A stretch of DNA of 64,000 nucleotides from Diphasiastrum complanatum (lineage: Eukaryota > Streptophyta > Lycopodiopsida > Lycopodiales > Lycopodiaceae). This document shows positions 11,460 through 22,630 of this stretch, one piece after another (within the stretch, counting starts at the first letter, position 1; each line of letters starts with the position of its first letter). The translations under genes and the position numbers were made by a program. The stretch lies in contig CM055096.1 of the NCBI GenBank assembly GCA_029204225.1, forward strand, positions 47,625,079 to 47,689,078. Direction: 5' to 3'. Under the pieces are notes generated by a model that had not been told where the DNA came from, searched no databases, and was given only the letters and a program-made list of their open reading frames with translations.

Positions 11460-11732
11460 GCAAAGTCTCAAACCGCGACTAAACCAGTGTCGGGCAACTG
11501 CTACAATTGTGGAGAGCCGGGACATTTTTCTCCTGACTGTCCTCAACCGCAAAAGCTGATTGGTTATGTACCGTTATGCTCAAACTGCAGGGAGCCTGGC
11601 CACAAGTATTCTGACTGCCCTCAGCCGCAAAAGCCGCAACCCAAATATCAATATGTAGCAACACCAACTGCTGCAGACTCAAAAGCAAAAGCTTTGTTGT
11701 GCAGAGGATTGATGTTATTGAAAGAAAATTAG
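11460..11732 (+). pseudogene. Gag nucleocapsid, two CCHC zinc knuckles
   Basis: Frame with two well-formed CX2CX4HX4C motifs, CYNCGEPGHFSPDC and CSNCREPGHKYSDC, about 20 residues apart and each followed by a PQPQK-type repeat. These bind the retroelement RNA. They belong to the same element as the Gag frames upstream, separated from them by a stop at 11379-11381. Confidence 0.8.
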
Positions 11733-12017
11733 CAAAGACAGAAGACCAGTCCTGGCCAAGTGACGTAGAGAAGATATTCAAAGTCACAACGAGAAGTAAA
11801 GGCCCCTCGAAACCCTGAAAAGAAATCTTCAACAACGTGCAGAAAATCTTCAAAGAAGAAATCTTCTAGCAAGTCAACGAACAAATCTACTGCTAAAGAA
11901 GATCTTAAAGATGACCCCGACTATGACCGCGATGCTGCAAAATTATTTGTAAAAGACATCTAAGCAGAAGCGAAAGAAATTATCAACACTGAACTTCAGT
12001 CAGCTGCTGCAGAGAAG

Positions 12018-12563
12018 GTGGTCACGTTCGAGGAAGGGGACAATGAGGTACCGAAGACTAAATTGTCTAGTGCTGTTATTGACAAGCCAATCTCGAAATC
12101 GAAGATGAAGGACTATGACATAGTGACTGATATTGGATCTTTTTGTCCGAACATCACTTTTGAGCAGTTGTTGGCAAATAACACTTATTACAAAAAGCAA
12201 CTGAAAGGTCTTTATGCCCCTAAAAAGAAAAAAAAAGTTTCTTTGCCAGATGCTGGTGTTTTATCTATTGATTTAGGTGATCTCGGTGCACCTGAAATTG
12301 ATATTACCATTGTAGGATGAGTGCCGATAGACTCTGGTGCCAACATGAACATAATAACAGAAGACACAGCTCATGCTTTGGGACTGACTAACATTCAACC
12401 GACACAACGAAATATCAAGTTAGCTGATTCGACGCGACAAAAACTTGTTGGAGAATTGAAGGATGTCACTCTTTACATTCAAGCCAAGCCTTTCATAATG
12501 AATTTCATAGTTATCAAACCACTTGGTTTGTCATCTTATTCTGTGCTAATTGGACGGCCCTAG
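12018..12563 (+). pseudogene. G1 gypsy aspartic protease region
   Basis: A 100-codon frame (12018-12320) ends at a TGA just before the protease. The protease frame resumes as VPIDSGANMNIITEDTAHAL, with the catalytic DSG triplet intact, then IKLADSTRQKLVGELKDVTL, and closes with a VLIGRP segment matching the flap/ILGR region of retropepsins. A stop follows IGRP. The enzyme would cleave the Gag-Pol polyprotein. Stops on both sides show it is not produced from one reading frame. Confidence 0.75.
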
Positions 12564-12605
12564 CTTTATCAATCAAACACAAGTGTTCATTGGAAATCCA
12601 GAGAG

Positions 12606-13807
12606 TTGAGATTTCAAACTGGTGAGACCAATAATCTAGGTAAGCCAGCAGAACAAATAATCACATGGAGTCATGACAAATATGAAGGTGAAACTCCTTT
12701 GTCTGACACCAGTTTTACCTCAGAAGAATCTTCTTATGCCTTAAATGTCTTTTCTAATGCATCTGACATCGAAGTGCAATATTTCGAATGCTATGAGAAT
12801 ACTGACGAAGAAGAATTCTTTGATGCCTGCAACGCTGAAGCGGATGTTTTGAATGAAGAAATTAAAGTTGCAGACACGAACTCGAAAGAGTCTGATGATT
12901 TGAGTGACGAATCTGAACACAAATTTGGTAATAAGAACCAGGTTGATGACAATAATACATCTATAGAGTCAACCATGCGCGAAATTCATGGCCATACCAA
13001 GGCCAGTATGACAGAAGGTATCATTTTACCAGATTCTACTGAACTAATTGAATTTGCACTTGGCAAATTTGTACATGTTTCAAAGTCACTTGGAGAATCG
13101 GAATTAGCGGAATTTACAGAATTATTAAAGGAGTATCAACATGTTTTTGTCTGGTCGCTCGACGATTTGAAAGGTATATCTGCAGAATTTGGAGAGCACC
13201 GTATTGATCTTAAAGAAGATGCAGTACTTGTTCGACAGAGACAATATCATCTCAATTCAAAGTACTCCCTCATGGTTAAGGACGAACTCAACAAGCACCT
13301 TAAGGCAGGTATTATCTATCTCGTCTTAAGCAGTGAATGGGTTTCACCCATTGTTGTCATTCCAAAGAAGAAGACTGGGAAAATACAAATATGCCAGGAT
13401 TTTCGCAAGCTCAATTCTACTACAAGGAAGGATCATCATCCTCTACCCTTCACTGATTCTATCTTAGATCAGGTTGCTGGTCAAGAGCGTTACAGTTCAT
13501 GTGACGGTTTCTCTGGTTATAATCAGATTGGAGTGCGAAAGGAGGATTGTTCAAAGACCACAATCACTACGGATTGGGACACTTATGCCTACAACAAAAT
13601 GCCCTTTGGTCTTTGCAACGCACCAGGGACTTTTCAGCGAATCATGATGTTAATTTTTGCTGCCTTCCTAAGAACTTTTCTTGAAATCTGTATTGATGAT
13701 TTTTGTGTATATAGTGATATAAAGACACACCTACAAATGCTGAAACTAACATTGCAACGGTGTCAAGGTACTTTTTTATCCCTTCATCCAGAGAAATGTT
13801 TTTTATA
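12606..13807 (+). pseudogene. G1 gypsy reverse transcriptase, 3' truncated
   Basis: A 400-codon open frame. Residues 1-170 are an acidic linker. From about residue 210 come the RT blocks: WVSPIVVIPKKKTGKIQIC, QDFRKLNS, then LPFTDSILDQVAG, CDGFSGYNQIGVRKED (first catalytic Asp present), MPFGLCNAPGTFQRIM, and CIDDF (the catalytic DD pair, usually YxDD or FxDD). It stops after LHPEKCFL, where gypsy RTs normally continue G...ILLGH into the thumb and RNase H. A matching continuation begins at 44432. The LPFTDSILD and DGFSGYNQI motifs with the tRNA-Asp primer site suggest a Tat/Athila-like clade (inference). Confidence 0.85.
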
Positions 13808-13886
13808 AGGCCAGCTAATACCCATTTTAAAGTTCTTTGGAAGGAGAAAATTCCACATCGGCATTGAAAAAAAAAAACAAAAAATC

Positions 13887-13921
13887 CACGTCATCAATTT
13901 TTTTTTTAAAATGATGACGTG
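13887..13921. promoter_or_regulatory. Inverted repeat with ACGTCA core
   Basis: A 10-bp perfect stem, CACGTCATCA and TGATGACGTG, separated by an A/T run. Each arm holds a TGACG/ACGTCA bZIP-type core. It lies about 250 bp upstream of the importin pseudogene start and may be old promoter sequence, but function is not shown. Confidence 0.3.
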
Positions 13922-14172
13922 TCATTTTCCATCTATCTATCTCACCTTTTACGTATGCCCATTCAGGTGTGTCTTTTGCCACTTGACCCTTTGTCATATA
14001 TCACGCCTCTCTCTTTCTCTATCTTTATCGCGTAGTATCTTTGTCTCCCTCTGGATCGATCGATCGATCGTGCTAGTTCTTTCTGTGTAATAACGATTAT
14101 GTCTCAACGATTTCTTTGGAAAGCTTCAACGGAGGTCTAGACTTGTGGTGAAAAAAGTGTGGTGATCAAGCG

Positions 14173-14612
14173 ATGGCATTATAGGTCACATATCTGCTGT
14201 TGAATGTGCAGTCTATAGATGGGACTCTGCGAAAGTTTGTAGAGGAACATCTGAGGTAGTTTCAAAAATATGATATGCCTATTTTTTTGCTCTCTTTCGC
14301 ATTAGCGAATAATGACATGTCCGTGGAGAGCTGCAAGTGCCAGATCAAGGCTTTCCTTTTTCAAACCCTATCTGCCCTTGCTCCCAAAGCACATCAAATG
14401 TTTGCACATGTAATCACAAATATAGCTGCCATAGAACTCCTATACGTTGAATGGCTAGATCTCATTGTATCGCTCCTCAACAATATGGGAGGATCGTAGG
14501 CTGAGCAGGACACATCCCATGTGAATCAAGAGACACTGAAAGCTCTTGGCTATGTGTTTGAGGAGGTTTCAACAGAGGTGCTAACTCAAGAGTAGGTGAA
14601 CTCTATCCTCAC
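14173..14612 (+). pseudogene. Importin subunit beta-1 pseudogene (N-terminal part)
   Basis: Importin beta carries cargo through nuclear pores using HEAT repeats. From the ATG at 14173 the frame reads MAL-stop-VTYLLLNVQSIDGTLRKF, then VEEHLR-stop-FQKYDMP, IFLLSFALANNDMSVES, CQIKAFLFQTLSALAPKA, VITNIAAIELLYVEWLDLIV, SLLNNMGG, then after a stop [20 protein letters not shown] and VNSILT. The order and spacing follow plant importin beta-1 from its first residue. About 35 residues between MSVES and the CQIKAF segment (the expected RKLAG...DMSTK segment) are missing. There are at least four in-frame stops and no introns. It ends at about 14612, just before a CT microsatellite. A decayed duplicate or retrocopy; the T/C-rich, ATCG-repeat sequence upstream may be a retained 5' leader. 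Confidence 0.8.
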
Positions 14613-14722
14613 ATATTCTCTTTCAGAAAGAGAGAGAAGAGAGAGCAAAGGAGGACTTATTGGTGCCAATAGCGGCAGACAACTCACGGAGACAAGAAAG
14701 AGAGATAAACGGCTATGGGAAA

Positions 14723-15036
<314 letters not shown>

Positions 15037-16686
15037 CGATCTGCATTAGCATAAAGAAGAAGGCCATGGGATTCTGTTGCTGAAACCAAATACTTTGGTA
15101 ATGACTCTCTTCTACATTGTTGTTTTGTTTTTCGAGGCAGAGAAGCTACGAGGTCGATTATCAACTTGACCTATATTTTGTTCAAGTTGAGATTTTATGC
15201 AGACATTGCTTGATGATGATGATGATTCTCCTCTTCTTTTCAAATAGGCAATAGCCATTTTTTTCGTATGACGTTTGAATTGTGCATCTGTGCATTCGAT
15301 CTAGTTCTATTGGCCTCTCCACAAGCCTCATCATGTACAACTTTGGATTGTGGTCTGTAGTGAATATTGACGCTTTTGAAAGTCAAAGCACCTTTTCCAC
15401 TTGTTTGGAAAAACTCTTGAAATTACAACATCTGTCTCTGACAAAGTTGAAATTCTTATTCTCTGAAATAACACTACAACAAAGTAGCAACATTATGCTA
15501 TGTTTGCCTAAGTGAAGTTTGCACTATCTAAGTCTTGTGTTATTATTCTAATTGTATTGATTTTTATGCTCATGTTGCTACTTTAGATTGTCAAGTTTGC
15601 TATTTTGTTGTACTCTATGAGGCATTTTTGGTGTCTCTCTGTTGCTCTTTTCCTTCGTGGAGGATAGTGTCTCTTTTCAAAATATTATGCCCCTTGCAAA
15701 ATATTCTTGGATGCCAATTTTTTGATCTGAATTGTTCAATAACAAATTTAGCACCTAATTTTTCTTAATGCATTGAAACGTTCATTTACCTCAAAGGCCC
15801 TCAAATGTGGTTCTGGGAATGCAAGCGATCAAATTCTACGTCTTTATCTAGTAAATGTGTTCTGTCACGAACTTTTTTCTTATTTTTTTGAGTTTTGTTC
15901 GCCAAGGTATTATAGTTGTCATAGGAAAGAAAAATTTCCCTCTTATAATTTCACTGATTTGTATCTATAATGTTAGTACAATGGAGGATTTTCATCGTAG
16001 ATTTTTTCAACGTAATAAATCTTATGTTATACCAATCTCTCCTTTGTAAACTTCAACAACACAACAATGAAAAAAACAACAATAATTCCATCAACATAAT
16101 AGATGTTTTTCATGAATACATGTGAAATAGGACCCAAAAATACATGAACATTTATCAAACATGATATATGCTATTGCTACTATCAATGAAGAAAAAAATG
16201 TATGAGATAAATCTCAAAGTGATAATAATGGTCGACCAATCAAAGTTAAATATATATATTTCCGTTTCTCTAACGTGGATTCTCAAGAAAAACCACAGAG
16301 CGACAATTCTAACTAATGTGTGTAGAGAATTAGCTGAAGTTGTTAAGCATAACCATAAAGCAGAACTTCTTTCAATTTGAGCTATGTGTTCAGATAATGA
16401 GCTTGTTTGATGCTTTGTTATGTTTGCTTCCTGTGATAAGAACTATTTCTCTATATTCGATTAAGAGGAATCATTAGCCAATACGATTCTGTTTGATGGA
16501 TCTATTTGCTAGTTGTTGTCTATATGACTGCTTACTATTATCCGAAGAGCCTAAAAGATAAAGTAACCTTTTTAATCACAGACCTTGACCAAATCGTTTC
16601 ACCATTGGTGTTTCTAGATGCCAATTTACCCAAATATCTTTGGATAACCGGATTATGTCGCTCTAATATTCATTGTAAATATTACA
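15037..16686. other. No firm gene; possible copia integrase crumb near 16.6 kb
   Basis: Many short AT-rich frames with no domain. At about 16610-16680 a plus-strand frame reads FLDANLPKYLWITGLCRSNI, reminiscent of the copia integrase segment (LPKYFWAEA...), but it is too short and degenerate to assign. Confidence 0.3.
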
Positions 16687-17483
16687 TTTTACAAGTAGAG
16701 GTGAGGAAGTCCTCCAAATCCAAGGTAGAGCCTCCAAATGTCCTCCAAGCAACCTGCAAGCTTCAAGATGCTCCCCAACTCCAAGCTAGGATGCCTCCAC
16801 CTGCAAGTAAAGATCTGCAAGCCTCCAAGGATCTCTCCTCCACCTGTGTCCCTACTCTTTAAACACAAAGATAGATAACAAGCTGGCCTCAAGTATTCAC
16901 CACCCAACTATAGCTAGATCCAAGCTCCAAGCAAGCCCTATCTAGCACCCCCTTGCTAACCATAAACAAATCACAAGCATACCACAACACTCCATAGCAT
17001 TCTCAAGATCCAAACCCTACTTATGTCCCATACCATAAGCAAGATCCAAACCTTAAGCATACTACCACAAGAAAGCACTCTACAAACTAGTAGCAACACC
17101 CTCCAATGCACTATGGAGTTCCATGCTCATCCAATGAGAGAGAGAGAAGCCTAGGGGAGTTAAAGAATCTCCAAGAGCCTCCATAGGCTTATGGAATGTC
17201 AAGAGGCTCCTTCCATAACCTATGACTCGGGGATTTGGGAACTCAATGGACACTTTAGAAGGGCGCCCTCCTACTAGGTCCCATTGCCCAAGTTGTGCAA
17301 GTATACTTTGGTCCTAGACCAATAAAGTGATATGGTTCAAGGTTGAGGCCCAAGGTTTAGAAAAATAGTCATCCAATAACTTTCTAGCAACTCTCTAGGT
17401 TCCATACCTCCATCCAAGGCATAGACACCTACCTGTCCTTAACCGAGGACACTAGTACCTTAATCTAAGGCACCTACCCTTAA
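16687..17483 (-). mobile_element. 3' LTR (truncated) of gypsy element G2
   Basis: Matches 20298-21220 over most of its length (CAAGTAGAGGTGAGGAAGTC, AAGATGCTCCCCAACTCCAA, ACTTTAGAAGGGCGCCCTCC). Relative to the other copy it lacks about 80 bp after GTAGCAACAC and has small indels near 17230 and 17275. At about 17483 it stops abruptly against RNase H coding sequence, so the outer part of the LTR, the polypurine tract and integrase are gone in one deletion. Confidence 0.8.
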
Positions 17484-18285
17484 TGTTAGAAATGGTGAAC
17501 TCCTGAAACTTTGTCGCAGATCGCCAATGATTAGTATTGGTGCCGAAGTGACACTTTTCTTAAGCAACTCAAAACAATTATTTACATCCTCCGTCCACAC
17601 CACTAGTGGACTCTTAGCCCTCCGGCTTAGCTTCTTATAGCCTTTCAAGGCCTAGGTAAGGGAAAATGCAAGTCGAGCAAATTGGGGAATATGCCGACGG
17701 AAAAATCCTACAAACCCCAAGAAAGACTTGATTTCTCGAACTGTGGTGAGAATAGGCCAATCAATAACCCTCTGGATACGATCAACCTCAATCTCCACTC
17801 CCCGTTTGGAAGTCTTATGCCCCAAGTAGGACAATTTCTTAGCAGAAAAAAGTCACACTTAGACTCCTTGGCAAAGAGCTTTTCCCTTCTTAGGATGTCC
17901 AAGACAATCCTAAGATGCTCTTTATGTTCTGCCAAAGTCTTACTGAACACTAGGATATCATCTAAGAATACCACTACGAATCTTCCAAATATGGCCTGAA
18001 CAAATCGTTCATCATCTATTGGAAAGTTGTTGGTGCATTGGTCAAACCAAAAGGCAACACCAAAAATTCGTAGTGACCAAAGCAAGTCCGAAACCCGGTT
18101 TTTGGTATATCTTCTGCCTTAATAAATATCTGATGGAATCCCGATCTTAGATCTATCTTGGTAAAGTACCCAGCACCACCAAGATAATCTATTAGGTCAT
18201 CCATCCGTGATAGTGGATATCTATTCTTAACGGTTACCTTGTTCAATTTCTTTACTTTTAATGCACTTAAGGTCATTAGGTCCAA
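17484..18285 (-). pseudogene. G2 gypsy reverse transcriptase / RNase H fragments
   Basis: Minus-strand frames in order: [55 protein letters not shown]; then GRFVVVFLDDILVFSKTLAE with the intact catalytic LDD; then MSYLGHKTSKRGVEIEVDRI and IKSFLGFVGFFRRHIPQFA (thumb); then LVVWTEDVNNCFELLKKSV and APIL at the start of RNase H. This is the RT of a chromovirus-like gypsy element. At least three frameshifts occur. The protease, the N-terminal RT fingers, the rest of RNase H and integrase are deleted. Related to, but clearly different from, the G1 family. Confidence 0.85.
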
Positions 18286-18375
18286 AGACTAAAGAACTAA
18301 GAAAAAAATACATCCATCTCATTACTTCGAGATAGATTACCTGAGGTAGAAGCTGGTTATTTGACGCAATCTCGT

Positions 18376-19291
18376 GCAACGTAACCCTCGCCATTGCACT
18401 TGAAGCACAGGTTTTTCTTACAAGCTTCAGCTTTATCAATGCCACCTTGATGGTTTTTTAAAGTTTTTCTTAATTTTCTTAGGATTGTTGGAATTGGGAT
18501 GTGTTTCACTAACAGCTTCCCTATCCTTCCTCATGAGCAGAAAACCTTTTTTCTGCTCATTAGGCTGTTGACCCCTAGGTGGCTTAGGTGTGTCATCAAA
18601 GTATTTTGCAGCCCTAATAGCATCTTCTAGGGTTTTTGGATGGTTCCTATGAACATCCACTTGATAATATTTTGGTAACCCATCAATAAACATTAACATT
18701 TGTACCTTAGGTGGAATGTCACTATAAAGTGGATTCAGATACTCATGAAAATCTTAAATAAATTGTTCCAAACCTTTATTCATGGTTAGATGACTCAACT
18801 TTTGGAAGTGTTCATAGTCATCTAAAAGTGGTAGAAAATAATCCCTAAAAAGCCTTGCAAAAATCATCCCATGTACAAGGTTGATTGCCCTTTGCAACTA
18901 AGTCATCCCACCAAACTAAGGCTCTTCCTTCAAGGAACATGGTGACAGTGGATAACTTTTCAGATTCAGGGAATTGGTTCATGGCAAAGTATTTGTTCCA
19001 AACATTTAGCCAAGAACTTACCACTTGTAAATTCCTATCTTTCTTCTCTCTCTTAAACACTTTTACGGGAGGTGGAACTACATGCTTCTTCTGATTGGCT
19101 AGACTAGACATTAAGTCTTGGTTTCTTTGATTAGTTTTAAAAAGCTGCTTATTAGTGGCTTGATTGTTGGTATGAAAGTTCAAGAGCTTGTGCCACATTG
19201 GATGGGTTTGATAGATCAAATGTTGGGTTTTCATTGGTTTGATCCATTGGGGTTGCTTGTGTGTTTTCCTATAATGCAAATACAACAACAA
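18376..19291 (-). pseudogene. G2 gypsy Gag with zinc knuckle
   Basis: Minus-strand Gag: VSSWLNVWNKYFAMNQFPES, EKLSTVTMFLEGRALVWWDD and WDDFCKAF, the standard core pattern ending in WW and F...F. A frame break around 18700-18845 is followed by MLMFIDGLPKYYQVDV and AIRAAKYFD, then a basic linker. A CCHC-like knuckle (CFKCNGEGYVARDC, with Tyr where His is expected) lies at about 18380-18420. The PBS and 5' LTR lie on the right. Confidence 0.75.
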
Positions 19292-20285
19292 GTGCTCAAA
19301 TTAGAATGATAGAAATGCTTTTATTCTTACATACAATGCAAATAAAAAGTATTTATTTCTACTCATTCAATCTTATTGTTTATAAGCTCAATCCAAGCCT
19401 ACTTTTGCAAGCTCAATCCAAGCTTAAGAGGAAAACAACAACAAGCTACATTTGCCTTAATCAAAGGCAAAATTGAAAACCAAATCTTTATGTAAATAAC
19501 TAATCCAAGCTAATGTTTACATAAAGTTCTCATTCCAATTCCAATTCCATTTGTCATTTAAAAAACAACCAAAGTTTTCACATTTCTTACTATTCTAGAT
19601 CTCCAAATCCATGAAACTAGTGTCTAGAAATGGATAACTAATGAAGCTTTATGAAAACTTCAATTTTCCGATCTGATTTTCAGATATACAGGTCTGAAAA
19701 TCAGAACTTCATAATGGCAAAAAAAAGAACTTCAAAACTTGTTTTATGCACAAAGTTACACTACCATTTCCTTCCTACATTGCCATTTTCATGAAACTAG
19801 GAAATAGAAAGGTGTAACTAATGAAGTTTGAATGAAAACTTCATTGTTCAGATCTAATTTTCAGATTTACAGGTCTGAAAAATAGAACTTCAAAATAAAA
19901 ATCAGAACTTTGAACACTTCATTTATGCAAAAAAAAAAAAAAAAAACACTAGTTTTGATCAAAACACATAGCTAGAATCAATCTTTTTGCCAAAAAAAGT
20001 TTGTGTATGTAGAGGAAGACTTCCTCTACCCATCCCACAAATCTTTTTTCAGAACTTTTAAAAACCCAAAGCCCACTTTAAAACTTCTCTAACATGATCA
20101 AAAAATCAGCCCCTAAACAATTCTATAAGCATCACTACACTCTTCCAAAGAGAACTAGATTCATTGGGTATTTCAACTACAAGCTTCCTACAACTAGAAA
20201 AGCCTATAATCTTCCCCAAAAAAAATTTAGTTGGTGATCTTAATAGAACCTGAAGAAAGTTAGAAAGGTTACCATCCTTTGTCTA
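19292..20285 (-). other. G2 untranslated leader, no gene seen
   Basis: AT-rich sequence between the G2 5' LTR/PBS and Gag. It contains two similar segments about 180 bp apart (ATTTTCAGAT-TACAGGTCTGAAA near 19675 and 19855), so part of the leader is a diverged tandem repeat. No open frame has a domain. Confidence 0.5.
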
Positions 20286-20297
20286 GCTTTGATACCA
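20286..20297 (-). other. Primer-binding site of G2 (initiator-Met type)
   Basis: On the minus strand TGGTATCAAAGC lies at the inner edge of the right LTR. It differs by one base from the common initiator tRNA-Met site TGGTATCAGAGC. Confidence 0.65.
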
Positions 20298-21392
20298 CTT
20301 TTATAAGTAGAGGTGAGGAAGTCCTCCAAATCTAAGGTAGAGCCTCCAAATGTCCTCCAAGCAACCTGCAAGCTTCAAGATGCTCCCCAACTCCAAGCTA
20401 GTATGCCTCCACCTGCAAGTAAGGATCTGCAAGCCTCCAAGGATCTCTGCTCCACCTGTGTCCCTACTATTTAAACACAAAGGTAGATAACAAGCTGGCC
20501 TCAAGTATTCACCACCCAACCATAGCTAGATCCAAGCTCCAAGCAAGACCTATCCAGCACCCCCTTGCTAACCATAAACAAATCACAAGCATACCACAAC
20601 AATCCATAGCATTCTCAAGATCCAAACCCTACTTATGTCCCATACCATAAGCAAGATCCAAACCTTAAGTATACTACCACAAGAAAGCACTCTACACACT
20701 AGTAGCAACACTAGAGCATAAGAAAAACAAACAAGAGAGATCTCCCCCTCCCAATGGGCGCCCTACTACACTCATATAGATGGCCCATGGACCTCTCCAA
20801 TGCACTATGGAGTTCCATGCTCATCCAATGAGAGAGAGAGAAGTCTAGGGGAGTTAAAGAATCTCCAAGAGCCTCCATAGGCTTATGGAATGTCAAGAGA
20901 CTCCTTCCATAACCTATGACTCTTTGAATGCCTTTCTTGTAGGAGTTGGGAACTCAATGGACACTTTAGAAGGGCGCCCTCCTACTAGTTTGGTCCTAGA
21001 CCAATAAAGTGATATGGTTCAAGGTTGAGACCCAAGATTTAGAAAAATAGTCATCCAATGACTTTCTAACACCTCTCTAGGTTCCATACCTCCATCCAAG
21101 GCATAGACACCTACTTGTCCTTAACCAAGGACACTAGTACCTTAATATAAGACACCTACTCTTAATACTAAAGGTACTCTTTATCCAAGGGTCATGTGAC
21201 GCCATACCTCCGACTAAGGCATAGTCACTTGTCTGTCTTTACAAGGGCACATACCCTTAATCCTAAGGGTACCTTGCCATTTAGCCCCCAATACTAAATG
21301 GACTAATAGGGGTCTGAAGTACTGCTAGTTACATAGGTATGTAACATTACACATCACATTACATTCACCTTCTTACATACACTTATCATACA
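20298..21392 (-). mobile_element. 5' LTR of gypsy element G2
   Basis: Right-hand partner of the 16687-17483 LTR, in the same orientation and separated from it by the G2 coding relics. It is more complete, including sequence from about 20710 to 20795 that the left copy lost. The inner end adjoins the PBS. The outer end is set at CTTATCATACA by inference only, because the left copy is truncated there. Confidence 0.7.
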
Positions 21393-21601
21393 AAAGAAGA
21401 GATTATTCTCTCTCTTGGAGAACGATCAAGTATTTTATACTACTTCATTGATTTTGTGGAGATCTATAACGACTAGGCCACCACATGTACTCCAAGCCAC
21501 CCCCACATACCCATCGCCATCAACTTTGCCCCCCAGAGGAAACTTATGCAGAATGTCTCAAACCTCCTACTTTGATGACATCCAGCAAGAGAGGAACTAG
21601 A
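21393..21601. other. Short spacer, nothing recognised
   Basis: Lies between the G2 LTR and the LINE relic. No domain or repeat seen. Confidence 0.3.
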
Positions 21602-22305
21602 TTAGGACATAATAAAGTGCTTGAGCACTAGCATGTAAGAAAACTCCAAAACCCATGGGAATGCCAAGTAGTCTAAAAATAGTGGTTCCCATACATGGAG
21701 AAGAAGGGGGGCAATTTCTTCTTGAAAGAGAAGGTAAAATTCAGCACCTAGCCCATCCACTCCAGGTGCTTTCCCTCTCTTCTGCTCTTTGATTGCTTGC
21801 TGAATTTCTTGAAGAGAAAGGGGTTCTTCAAGTCTAGCCATGTCCTCCTGTGAGACCACTCTAGGCACCACCTCTAGGGTCTTCATTCTTGGCTTTTCCT
21901 TCTGCTCATCAACTATCTCTTTTTTTTCCCATGAGGCCCTGAAAGTAACTCAAAACAATGTTTACATTCTCCTCCTCATCCCTAGCATACTCCCCATTCT
22001 CTTTTTCTAGAAGGGAGATTTGGTCCATCTGTTGCTTTTCTTTTAGTGTTTTGAAGACCTCCTTAGCAGGTCTATCCCCCTTGTCTGCCCAGTAATCGCG
22101 AAGGAATTTCTGTAGATGCTCTAAGCTCTCTTCCTCCAGGGCTTCAAGCTTGGATTTTTCAGCCACTACTTTAGCTCCCAAAATCCTCATTGCCTTCCTT
22201 AACCTGAGCCTCCAGGACTCTCACTTTCCTGAAAAGTGTTGCTCTTGCAATTCTCCTTCTCAGAGAGATTTCCTTGTTGAGTTTGGCAAGGTAGCTCTGG
22301 GTAGC
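21602..22305 (-). pseudogene. L1-type LINE: endonuclease-RT linker and start of RT
   Basis: Minus strand. The part nearest 22300 reads SYLAKLNKEISLRRRIARAT and FRKVRVLEAQVKEGNED. Next come EKSKLEALEEESLEHLQKFL and LRDYWADKGDRPAKEVF, the helical linker of plant LINEs, then EEENVNIVLSYFQGLMGKK. RT block 0/1 follows: PLSLQEIQQAIKEQKRGKAP, GVDGLGAEFY, with the KxPGxDG motif intact. The sequence degenerates after WVLEFS and stops near 21602, so the RT palm and 3' tail are missing. The endonuclease half lies across an insertion at 27127-27985. Confidence 0.8.
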
Positions 22306-22309
22306 CTAG
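22306..22309. other. CTAG target-site duplication, left copy
   Basis: CTAG directly precedes the first LTR base, and the same four bases follow the last LTR base at 27123-27126. Both flanks are LINE sequence. Confidence 0.6.
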
Positions 22310-22615
22310 TTAGAAATCAGTTTTGATCTAATTCATTAGTATAAGCTCTAAATGTGATGATGTAATTAGTGTACAGTTTATTTGGTTTACTATATATGGT
22401 TGTGATTGGAACGTGGGTCCGACCTTAGTTTGACAGGTGGTAGGCCAATTTTAGGACACCTGCCTTTTCATGCAGTTTGTGAATACTTTATATGTACAAT
22501 GTTTTTTTGTAATCTATTAACTTTTGTTGTGCCATCTATGAGAGTTTGTGAGGAGTGGCTATGGTGATTGTGTGATGTGATCTGCATACTGCACTAGATT
22601 CTATCGGAATTCCAA
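22310..22615 (+). repeat. 5' LTR of L element
   Basis: Matches 26697-27122 at both ends (ATTCATTAGTATAAGCTCTA, then GAGGAGTGGCTATGGTGATT, CTGCACTAGATTCTATC). Relative to the 3' LTR it lacks about 120 bp in the middle (the CGTGACCCGTCAGG...GGCCATATTGGGCC part). That part is present in the 3' LTR and in the 51.5-kb copy, so the loss is specific to this LTR. Confidence 0.8.
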
Positions 22616-22616
22616 C

Positions 22617-22630
22617 TTGATATCAGAGCG
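22617..22630 (+). other. Primer-binding site of L element
   Basis: TTGATATCAGAGCG follows the LTR. The second copy of the family has TTGGTATCAGAGCA at the same place, the standard initiator-Met site, so this copy carries a G-to-A change. Confidence 0.65.

Noticed and set aside
16520-16680. Copia integrase fragment (LPKYLWITGL)
   Set aside because: Only about 20 similar residues with frame breaks; kept as a note, not a call.
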